This document shows positions 1 through 4,881 of a stretch of DNA of 9,742 nt, one piece after another. The stretch's first letter is position 1, and each line of letters begins with the position of its first letter. The position numbers and the translations under genes were made by a program. The stretch is from Acidobacteriota bacterium (GTDB taxonomy: Bacteria; Acidobacteriota; Terriglobia; Terriglobales; Acidobacteriaceae), in contig JAEKKE010000346.1 in assembly GCA_019510535.1 (NCBI GenBank), positions 1 to 9,742 on the forward strand, in the 5' to 3' direction. The notes below the pieces were generated by a model. It worked only from the letters and a program-made list of their open reading frames with translations, did not search any database and was not told the origin of the DNA.

Positions 1-52
1 ACGCGAAAAAGATTCTGTTACGAGCTCAAGTCTGGCCCCAACAGGCCGATAA
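1..52 (+). CDS. Possible 3' end of an upstream gene (partial)
   Basis: One forward frame is open from the window edge and ends at a TAA at 50-52, giving a tail ending SSSLAPTGR. The stop lies 19 bases before the flgM start, a spacing typical of an operon. In many bacteria the gene before flgM is a flagellar rod, ring or FlgJ-like gene, which would fit, but the visible tail is too short to recognise. The flgM frame is also open to the window edge, so frame openness alone is not decisive. Confidence 0.3.
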   Translation, partial: REKDSVTSSSLAPTGR

Positions 53-71
53 GCCCGTCAAGGAGTGTTGT

Positions 72-368
72 ATGGCAAACGAAACGAGTGGAATTGGAAA
101 TCTCGGCAGCCTGGTAAATGGCCTCGGTATTGAGAAGACGAGTGGAGCGGCACGTACCGCCAAGACCGCGTCTGCAACAGAAGCCAAGAGCATTCAGCAG
201 GATCAGACAACCCTTAGCCCCGCGGCGGGAGCTCTCGCCCAGGCTGTCAATGGCGACGATACGCGCATGGAGAAAGTCGCCGCGCTGCAGAAGGCGATTG
301 CCGACGGCAGCTATAACGTGCCATCGACCGCGGTAGCTGACAAGCTGATCTCGTCGATGCTCAAATAG
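72..368 (+). CDS. flgM: FlgM, anti-sigma-28 factor (negative regulator of flagellin synthesis)
   Basis: This 98-aa protein matches the FlgM family in length and pattern. FlgM binds the flagellar sigma factor FliA (sigma-28) and holds it inactive until the hook-basal body is complete, when FlgM is exported through it. The N-terminal half is Gly/Ser/Thr/Ala-rich and probably disordered. The C-terminal half carries the family signature: a DQTTLSPAA stretch near residues 44-52, then RMEKVAALQKAIADGSYNV and a final ADKLISSMLK helix, the sigma-binding part. The ATG at 72 is chosen because AAGGAG at 60-65 sits a normal distance upstream. The next flagellar gene starts 7 bases after the stop, so the two are co-transcribed. 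No flgN-like chaperone gene lies between them. Confidence 0.9.
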   Translation: MANETSGIGNLGSLVNGLGIEKTSGAARTAKTASATEAKSIQQDQTTLSPAAGALAQAVNGDDTRMEKVAALQKAIADGSYNVPSTAVADKLISSMLK

Positions 369-375
369 GAGACTC

Positions 376-1589
376 ATGTCTATCGGAAGCCTGGCTTCAT
401 TGATGTCGCTAGCCGGCTCGGCGTTGGATTCGACGCAGAAGGCGCTCAATGTAACCGCGCAGAATGTGGCTAACCAGAACACTACCAGACGCAGGTGGCA
501 CAGGCGGCCAATTCGAAGCTGTCGGCACTGAACGATCTCCAGAACGTCTTTCCGGTCAACAGCAGCGGAAGCACGGCTCTTGGACGCGCCCTGGATGGCT
601 TATGGACCTCGTTTGCCAGTCTTGAGGCCAATCCCTCGGATACTGCGACACGCCAGGCAGTGTTGTCGGCGGCCGGATCGTTCGCTTCGGCGATGAATTC
701 GGCAGCGAGTCAACTGGATCAGCAGATCTCCGGGATCAATACACAGATCGGCGGCATTGCTACAAACATTAACAGCCTGAGCAAGACGATCGCCGGCCTC
801 AACCAGCAGATCCTTGAAGGCAGAGATACTGACGGCTCTATCAGTGAGCAACGGCAGCAGGCGATCACCCAACTTTCTAATTATCTGGGTGTTACCGTCA
901 CCCCCAATACGGACAACGCTGCTGTAACCGTAACCGCGAGTAACGGTGCAGTCCTGGTCAGCGGCCCGTCTTCGTATGCATTGGATACTTCCTCGACCTC
1001 TGGTCTTACCGGTGGACAGATTGGCGGTATGGTCGCCGTACGCGACGGAGCCCTGGCCACCGCCCGCACCGCCCTGGACCAGCTCGCTACGAGCGTAGCG
1101 AATGCCGTCAATACTCAGAATGCCGCAGGTGTGGATGCAAACGGCAGCAGCGGTGGAGCAATCTTTTCGTCGCCGTCGAGCGCGACAGGATTTGCGGCAA
1201 ATATCAAGGTCGTAATGACCAGCCCTTCGGGGATAGCCGCGGCGGCTTCTGGAGAAGGTTCGGGAGGCAATGGAAACGCCTCCGCCCTAGCTGCGCTGAA
1301 GGGCGCAACGAACACCAATGGAGAGACCGGCGGAGACTTTCTCGCGGCAATGTTGTCCGAGATCGGTGCGCAGGCAAGCGCGGCCTCTTCGGACAATACG
1401 GCTCAGAATGCGACGCTGACGCAGATTCAGTCACAGCGCGATGCTGTCTCCGGTGTGTCACTGGATGAAGAGGCAGCCAACCTGACGATGTATCAGAGGG
1501 CCTATCAAGCCAATGCGCGGATCTTCGCGGTTGCGGACAAACTGATGGCGGAAGCGATCAACCTCGGACAGGACACGACGGTCTCCTAA
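376..1589 (+). pseudogene. flgK: flgK, hook-filament junction protein 1 (HAP1), with internal deletion and frameshift
   Basis: FlgK joins the flagellar hook to the filament together with FlgL. The true start is ATG 376, preceded by AGGAG at 367-371 overlapping the flgM stop. From there the frame reads MSIGSLASLMSLAGSALDS and continues to NVTAQNVANQNT, a textbook FlgK/rod-hook N-terminus, up to codon 36 (481-483). It then runs out of phase and stops at TGA 529-531. The rest of FlgK is in another frame from about 483 (YQTQVAQAANSKL...) to TAA 1587-1589. This part includes the coiled-coil/Gln-rich D1 region and the C-terminal signature VSLDEEAANLTMYQRAYQAN. Compared with Salmonella FlgK, the GYTRQ segment and what follows, roughly 40-50 residues, are missing at the junction. 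The missing length is not a multiple of three, so no full-length protein can be made by ordinary translation. Either the gene is inactivated or a short stretch was lost in assembly. A GTG at 495 opens a 364-aa frame, but it lacks the N-terminal D0 helix and has no clear ribosome binding site. Confidence 0.85.
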
Positions 1590-1601
1590 GGACGGCATGA
1601 T

Positions 1602-2453
1602 ATGCGTATCGATCCCAATTTCATCACTGGTCTTACCGGCTCGCTGAACGCGATTTCAGCAACAGAACAACGTTTGACGCAGCAGCTTTCGAGCGGATCG
1701 CGCGTGAATCAGTTGTCAGACGACTCTGTCGCAGTCAGTAGTGCGGCCCGCATGCAGTCAGAGCTTTCCCTCAACGACACGTTTATCAAGACCGCGACCG
1801 GTCTCACCGGCCGCATGCAGACGGCTGACAGCGCCCTGAGCACGGTGGTGCAGCAGTTGACCCAGGCGATTTCCTTGTCGACGCAGGCAAACAATGGAAC
1901 GTTGAATGCCGACGCGAAGGCCACCGTGGCCCAGCAGTTGCAGAACATCAAGTCCACGGTCCTTTCCATGGCGAACAGCTCTTTCCAGGGGCAATATCTC
2001 TTTGCGGGCAGCGCTACCGACGCTCCCGCATTTGCTTCGAATGGAAGCTATTCCGGAGACAGCTCGATCCAGTACGTCACTACTCCGACAGGGCAGAAGG
2101 TCGCCACGAATGTGCCGGGATCGAATATTTTCTCTCAGGCTCTCAGCGCTTTGGACGATGCCATTGCCGGTGCGACCTCCGGGGATACGACCGCGACAGG
2201 CAAGCTGGGGGCTGCATTGAATACGGTCACGGCGCAGCGCGCGGCCTTTGAAAACTCGCTCTCTGCCGTACAGAGCGCCAGCGATACAGCCAGCCAGCGT
2301 AAGTCCGAGATTACGATTTCGCAGACGGAGTTGTTGAGCGCAGATCCGGCCCAGATTGCCACCGATCTGAGCAACACACAGACCCAGCAGAAGGCATTGC
2401 TGAGTGTGATTGCCTCTCTGGGTAAGTCGAATCTCTTCGACTTTCTTTCCTAG
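1602..2453 (+). CDS. flgL: FlgL, hook-filament junction protein 3 (HAP3)
   Basis: This 283-aa protein has the flagellin-fold layout. The N-terminal D0/D1 helices (about residues 1-140) contain RIDPNFITGL, LTQQLSSGSRVNQLSDD and the conserved SFQGQYLFAGS. A short central region follows, and the C-terminal helix domain (about 205-283) contains AQRAAFENSLSAVQSASD and ends in a helix at SNLFDFLS. FlgL polymerises on top of FlgK at the hook tip and is exported by the flagellar type III system, consistent with no cleavable signal peptide. ATG 1602 is preceded by AAGGA at 1588-1592, which overlaps the flgK stop, with 9-base spacing; the gap to flgK is 12 bases. The length is slightly below E. coli FlgL (317 aa) but the protein looks complete. 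Its stop codon TAG (2451-2453) forms the first three bases of the adjoining inverted-repeat element. Confidence 0.93.
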   Translation: MRIDPNFITGLTGSLNAISATEQRLTQQLSSGSRVNQLSDDSVAVSSAARMQSELSLNDTFIKTATGLTGRMQTADSALSTVVQQLTQAISLSTQANNGTLNADAKATVAQQLQNIKSTVLSMANSSFQGQYLFAGSATDAPAFASNGSYSGDSSIQYVTTPTGQKVATNVPGSNIFSQALSALDDAIAGATSGDTTATGKLGAALNTVTAQRAAFENSLSAVQSASDTASQRKSEITISQTELLSADPAQIATDLSNTQTQQKALLSVIASLGKSNLFDFLS

Positions 2454-2482
2454 GGTGTGTCATCCAATTCCAGTCGTCAGCG
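2451..2482 (+). repeat. Left terminal inverted repeat of the MITE-like element
   Basis: The outer 21 bases match the right arm (2739-2759) at 20 positions; the single mismatch is at 2465 (C here, the complement of T in the other arm). The pairing resumes after one mismatch and a one-base indel up to GTCAGCG at 2476-2482. The first three bases serve as the flgL stop codon. Confidence 0.8.
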
Positions 2483-2608
2483 TTGCGAGCACAAATTGGT
2501 CCATACGAGGCGGAGGCCGAAGGCTGTGGCGGGTCCACAGTCGAGGCCGACAACGAAGGATGGGCGAATTTGCGCCGCAACCCGAAGGGCCGGGGCAGAT
2601 TTTCTTCA

Positions 2609-2633
2609 CCCCAGCCAGCAAAGCTGACTGGGG
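2609..2633 (+). repeat. Stem-loop inside the MITE-like element
   Basis: CCCCAGCCAGC (2609-2619) and GCTGACTGGGG (2623-2633) are inverted repeats of 11 bases with one mismatch, separated by AAA. There is no T-run after it, so it is not a standard intrinsic terminator. It may add to folding of the element, or block read-through from flgL when transcribed. Confidence 0.6.
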
Positions 2634-2727
2634 ACCCCGATTCCCCGATCTCTTCGTCACTCGTCGTTCCAGTAGACAGCTACAGTTCTCTCCTCACTCC
2701 TCGATCTCGAAAAAATCTGCTCCCGGC

Positions 2728-2759
2728 GCTGACTGACAGGAATTTGATGACACACCCTA
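2728..2759 (-). repeat. Right terminal inverted repeat of the MITE-like element
   Basis: Read on the minus strand this arm starts TAGGGTGTGTCATC, like the left arm, and continues through AAATTCC to GTCAGTCAGCG. It ends 41 bases before the next gene start. Confidence 0.8.
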
Positions 2760-2785
2760 AGGGCACATAGAGCACGCCCTCGCCC

Positions 2786-2791
2786 TATACT
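2786..2791 (+). promoter_or_regulatory. -10-like hexamer TATACT just upstream of the 76-aa gene
   Basis: TATACT matches the sigma-70 -10 consensus (TATAAT) at 5 of 6 bases and ends 9 bases before ATG 2801. No convincing -35 hexamer lies 16-18 bases upstream, because that position falls at 2763-2768 (GCACAT). If it is used, transcription would begin almost at the start codon. The element supplied by the MITE-like insertion ends 26 bases before this hexamer, so the insertion may have separated these genes from the flagellar operon. Confidence 0.35.
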
Positions 2792-2800
2792 GACAGCGGA

Positions 2801-3031
2801 ATGTTTGGTGGGCTGCTGTTTCTTTGGAATGCGACGAAGGGCCACAGGCTGCGGCCGTGGAACTCTCCTTACCTGCGCTGGCGTCTTGAAACCTATTCCG
2901 GGTTGAAGGCAGAGCAGATTACGGCATCGGATTTCTTCCGGTTTGCCTGGCGGGAACGTGGTCAATTGATGCGCTTTCTGCGCTGGACCGGCGAAATTCG
3001 CGATCTGGCAGGGAAGCGGGGCGGCGAATGA
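2801..3031 (+). CDS. Conserved-looking small protein of unknown function, coupled to the xylanase gene
   Basis: This 76-aa basic protein is rich in Trp and Arg. It has a short hydrophobic start (MFGGLLFLWN), the stretch GHRLRPWNSPYLRWRLETYSG at about residues 14-34, and a helical C-terminal half with DFFRFAWRERGQLMRFLRW. I do not recognise a domain with a known function; the RLRPW...SPYLRWR pattern resembles small hypothetical proteins I associate with Acidobacteriota, which is memory rather than a search. It is considered real because its stop overlaps the start of the downstream gene as ATGA (3028-3031), the hallmark of translational coupling. ATG 2801 has only a weak GCGGA directly before it. 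A role in export or function of the xylanase is possible from the coupling but has no further support. Confidence 0.7.
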   Translation: MFGGLLFLWNATKGHRLRPWNSPYLRWRLETYSGLKAEQITASDFFRFAWRERGQLMRFLRWTGEIRDLAGKRGGE

Positions 3032-4182
3032 ATCTGCCTCGCCGCGACCTGTTGAGGTATGGTCTTCTCTCCGCCGCGGGTGCAGGTCTTGCTCCATTGA
3101 TCGGTTGCGGGAAGAAGACGTCCGCTCCCGCTCCGAAACAAGCTCCTACCCGCGAAATTACCGGGCAGTGGTCCCTGCGTTCCGTGGCCGCGGAACATCG
3201 CCTTTTGACAGGCTTTGCTGTGGATCCCAAACTGCTACAGGATTCGCACTATGCAGCCGTCGTGCGTGAGCAGGCCAGCCTGATTGTTCCCGAAAATGCG
3301 ATGAAGTGGGATGCACTGCGGCCCGCACGCGGGCAGTATTCGTTCGAGCAGGCGGATGCATTGCTTACCTTTGCGGAGCAGAACCGGATTCGTCTACGCG
3401 GACACACGCTGTGCTGGCATCGTTCGCTGCCGTCGTGGGTGGAGGCGGTCGATTCCGCTCAGGAGGCTCGCCGGCAATTGACCGAACATATTCAGGCAGT
3501 TGCGGGCAGATATACGGGGAGAATGCACTCCTGGGACGTGGTGAATGAGGCCATCGAAGTAAAGGACAATCGCCCCGACGGCCTGCGGAACTCGTTCTGG
3601 CTTCGAATGGTGGGGCCGGACTATCTCGAAGTGGCCTTTCAGGCAGCGCGTGCGGCGGACCCAGCGGCTCTTCTGAGTTACAACGACTATGGTCTGGAGA
3701 GCGAGACCTACGACGCGGAACAAAAACGTAGTGCCGTCCTGCTCCTGTTGCGGCGGCTGAAGGCGAGGCGCGTGCCTCTCGATGCGGTCGGGATTCAGTG
3801 CCATATTTCAGCCCGGCCAATGTACAGCTATGGTCCTGGGTTGCAGCGGTTTATGGAGCGGGTGCGTGAGATGGGACTCCAGATCTTCCTGAGTGAGATG
3901 GACGTCAACGACCGGGAGGCGGACCGGACTCCTGGAAGGCAGGATGTGGAGGTCGCCCAGACCTACAGCCGTTTTCTGGCGATGGCGCTGGAAGAGAGGG
4001 CTGTCACGGCGGTCCTGTTCTGGGGGGTCGATGACGGCCAGAGCTGGTTGCGGTATGAAAATGGACGTGACGATCAGACGCGTCCGCTGCTTTTCGATCG
4101 GAATCTTCGCCCGAAGGAGGCATTTTATGCGGCGAGGGCGGCGATGGAAGCGCGTTCGACGCCGTCAAAGCCTGGTCTATAG
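3028..4182 (+). CDS. GH10 endo-1,4-beta-xylanase, predicted Tat-exported lipoprotein
   Basis: This 384-aa glycoside hydrolase of family 10 hydrolyses internal beta-1,4 bonds of xylan with retention of configuration. The N-terminus has a twin-arginine motif (PRRDLLRYG, residues 4-12), a hydrophobic stretch and a lipobox LIGC with Cys27, followed by a Lys/Pro/Ala linker. It is therefore probably exported folded and anchored by lipid to a membrane. The catalytic domain spans about residues 48-372. It contains ENAMKWD (90-95), RGHTLCWHRSLPSW (124-137), the acid/base Glu174 in WDVVNEA, the GIQCH strand (255-259), the nucleophile Glu290 in FLSEMDV, and FWGVDDGQSW (331-340). All hallmark GH10 residues are present and the length fits a single-domain enzyme; no carbohydrate-binding module is seen. 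It overlaps the 76-aa gene by four bases. A cellobiohydrolase-like or mixed specificity cannot be excluded from sequence alone. Confidence 0.93.
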   Translation: MNLPRRDLLRYGLLSAAGAGLAPLIGCGKKTSAPAPKQAPTREITGQWSLRSVAAEHRLLTGFAVDPKLLQDSHYAAVVREQASLIVPENAMKWDALRPARGQYSFEQADALLTFAEQNRIRLRGHTLCWHRSLPSWVEAVDSAQEARRQLTEHIQAVAGRYTGRMHSWDVVNEAIEVKDNRPDGLRNSFWLRMVGPDYLEVAFQAARAADPAALLSYNDYGLESETYDAEQKRSAVLLLLRRLKARRVPLDAVGIQCHISARPMYSYGPGLQRFMERVREMGLQIFLSEMDVNDREADRTPGRQDVEVAQTYSRFLAMALEERAVTAVLFWGVDDGQSWLRYENGRDDQTRPLLFDRNLRPKEAFYAARAAMEARSTPSKPGL

Positions 4183-4185
4183 GAC

Positions 4186-4207
4186 TGCCCGGTAAATTGC
4201 CCGGCAA
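4186..4207 (+). promoter_or_regulatory. Paired TGCCCGG repeats overlapping the rpsO -35 region (possible operator)
   Basis: TGCCCGG occurs at 4186-4192 and again at 4198-4204, 12 bases apart start to start. The second copy sits inside the palindrome TTGCCCGGCAA (4197-4207) and covers the likely -35 hexamer. Such spacing, about one helical turn, would suit a bound regulator, but no known operator is recognised. Confidence 0.3.
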
Positions 4208-4225
4208 AGGCAAGAATGGTATCCT
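4197..4225 (+). promoter_or_regulatory. Probable sigma-70 promoter of rpsO
   Basis: TTGCCC (4197-4202) and TATCCT (4220-4225) are separated by exactly 17 bases, close to the TTGACA/TATAAT pattern. The start point would fall near 4232, leaving a leader of about 53 bases before rpsO. It begins 15 bases after the xylanase stop, so ribosomal protein synthesis would be independent of the xylanase gene. Confidence 0.55.
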
Positions 4226-4284
4226 ACAGAAGACACTAGACGAGTGAATTTAAGAGAAGAGAAGTAGAGGAGCAACGTAATCCC

Positions 4285-4551
4285 GTGTTAGCACCTGCCA
4301 AGAAGACAGAAATTATCACCAAATTCCGCACGCATGATTCGGATACTGGTAGCCCTGAGGTCCAGATTGCGATTCTGAGCGAGCGGATCGGCGAGCTGAC
4401 GGAGCACTTCAAGACCCATAAGAAGGACCATGGCTCCCGTCGCGGCCTGCTGATGCTTGTCAGCAAGCGCCGTCGCCTGCTGGACTACCTCAAGAAGAAC
4501 GACTCTGACCGCTACCGCGAAGTGATCGGCAAGCTGGGCATCCGTAAGTAA
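4285..4551 (+). CDS. rpsO: 30S ribosomal protein S15
   Basis: The 88-aa product is the normal size for S15 (89 aa in E. coli). S15 binds the central domain of 16S rRNA early in assembly of the small subunit. The conserved core is unmistakable: DTGSPEVQIAILSERI (about residues 20-35), HFKTHKKDHGSRRGLL (41-56), the RNA-binding HKKDH.SRRGL segment, and KRRRLLDYLKKND (60-72). The start is GTG 4285; AGAGGAG at 4266-4272 lies 12 bases upstream, slightly long, and there is no in-frame ATG to replace it. As in E. coli it precedes pnp. In some bacteria S15 represses its own mRNA by binding the leader; whether the 53-base leader here does so cannot be judged by eye. Confidence 0.97.
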   Translation: MLAPAKKTEIITKFRTHDSDTGSPEVQIAILSERIGELTEHFKTHKKDHGSRRGLLMLVSKRRRLLDYLKKNDSDRYREVIGKLGIRK

Positions 4552-4627
4552 GCGGATTCATCATCTGCTTCCGGTTGAGCTTTACGCGGCACGAGTAACT
4601 ATGCCCACGCGCACGAAGTTTCCATAT

Positions 4628-4675
4628 ACGGCTGCGGGGTCCGCTATGCGGACTTCAGCAGCCGTTTATGCTTTT
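4628..4675 (+). terminator. rpsO terminator or attenuating hairpin
   Basis: An outer stem ACGGCTGC (4628-4635) / GCAGCCGT (4658-4665) and an inner stem GTCCGC (4639-4644) / GCGGAC (4648-4653) are separated by a small internal loop, with a TAT apical loop. The T-rich tail TTATGCTTTT follows. The U-tract is interrupted, so termination may be partial and allow rpsO-pnp read-through, as in the E. coli operon. Confidence 0.65.
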
Positions 4676-4699
4676 CCGCCCCTCTGGAGCGCGCGGTAA

Positions 4700-4743
4700 T
4701 GACAGGCGCGATGGTAGCTGAACAGCCAGGCGCGCCTCTGTCA
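4700..4743 (+). promoter_or_regulatory. Long stem-loop in the pnp leader (candidate RNase III site)
   Basis: TGACAGGCGCG (4700-4710) pairs with CGCGCCTCTGTCA (4731-4743) to give 11 base pairs with a two-base bulge. The 20-base apical part can pair further (TGG 4712-4714 with CCA 4726-4728). Its place between rpsO and pnp matches the E. coli RNase III-cleaved stem, so a processing role is inferred by position only. Confidence 0.5.
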
Positions 4744-4811
4744 GGGCATCCCCAACCCAAATTTGCTGTATTGCATGGCCGCCGCCAATGGCCCGCCATG
4801 TCTTTGCAGTC

Positions 4812-4830
4812 GTGTGTCTGACAGACGCAC
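4812..4830 (+). promoter_or_regulatory. Compact hairpin 51 bases before the pnp start
   Basis: GTGTGTCT (4812-4819) pairs with AGACGCAC (4823-4830) over 8 positions, one of them G-U, closing a GAC triloop. No T-tract follows, so it is not a terminator. It could shape the leader or protect the 5' end of a processed pnp mRNA. Confidence 0.45.
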
Positions 4831-4881
4831 AACACCAGGTTTCGAGACGAAGACAGAAGAGAAAGAAAGAGAGAACACTAG

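Larger units (their letters stand above)
2451..2759. mobile_element. MITE-like element with terminal inverted repeats and TA target duplication
   Basis: The left end 2451-2471 begins TAGGGTGTGTCATC and the right end 2739-2759 ends GATGACACACCCTA. As inverted repeats they match at 20 of 21 bases. The match continues inward with a one-base indel and scattered mismatches (GTCAGCG at about 2476-2482 against CGCTGAC at about 2728-2734), so each arm is about 45 bases. The outermost TA on each side fits a TA target duplication, as made by IS630/Tc1-mariner and some IS5-family (IS427-type) transposases. There is no transposase; the interior shows only short frames without recognisable domains. It also holds an 11-bp stem-loop at 2609-2633. 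Removing the element with one TA gives ...TCC TAA GGG..., so it seems to have landed in the original TAA stop of flgL and replaced it with TAG. Whether other copies exist in the genome cannot be seen here. Confidence 0.75.
4552..4881 (+). promoter_or_regulatory. rpsO-pnp intergenic region: structured pnp leader without a gene
   Basis: These 330 bases hold no credible gene but carry several inverted repeats. They are the terminator-like hairpin (4628-4665), a long stem at 4700-4743, the pair CATGGC/GCCATG (4774-4779 / 4795-4800) and a compact hairpin at 4812-4830. In E. coli the pnp leader has a long stem-loop cut by RNase III, after which PNPase represses its own translation; a comparable control is plausible here. 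I could not place a pnp promoter with confidence. The last 25 bases before the start are purine-rich (GAAAGAAAGAGAG). Confidence 0.6.

Noticed and set aside
18..482. A 154-codon minus-strand frame opposite flgM and the flgK start
   Set aside because: flgM and the flgK N-terminus are clearly coding on the plus strand with good ribosome binding sites. The antisense product matches nothing known.
2410..2770. Overlapping open frames of 66-108 codons in and around the MITE-like element
   Set aside because: None shows a recognisable domain, a ribosome binding site or transposase motifs. They cross the inverted-repeat ends and overlap one another on both strands.
4577..4613. TTGAGC and TATGCC hexamers as a possible pnp promoter
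   Set aside because: The spacing is about 19 bases, both matches are weak, and they lie upstream of the terminator-like hairpin.
4774..4800. CATGGC/GCCATG inverted repeat as an operator
   Set aside because: Six-base arms 15 bases apart in GGCC-rich sequence are easily due to chance. It is kept only as part of the leader description.
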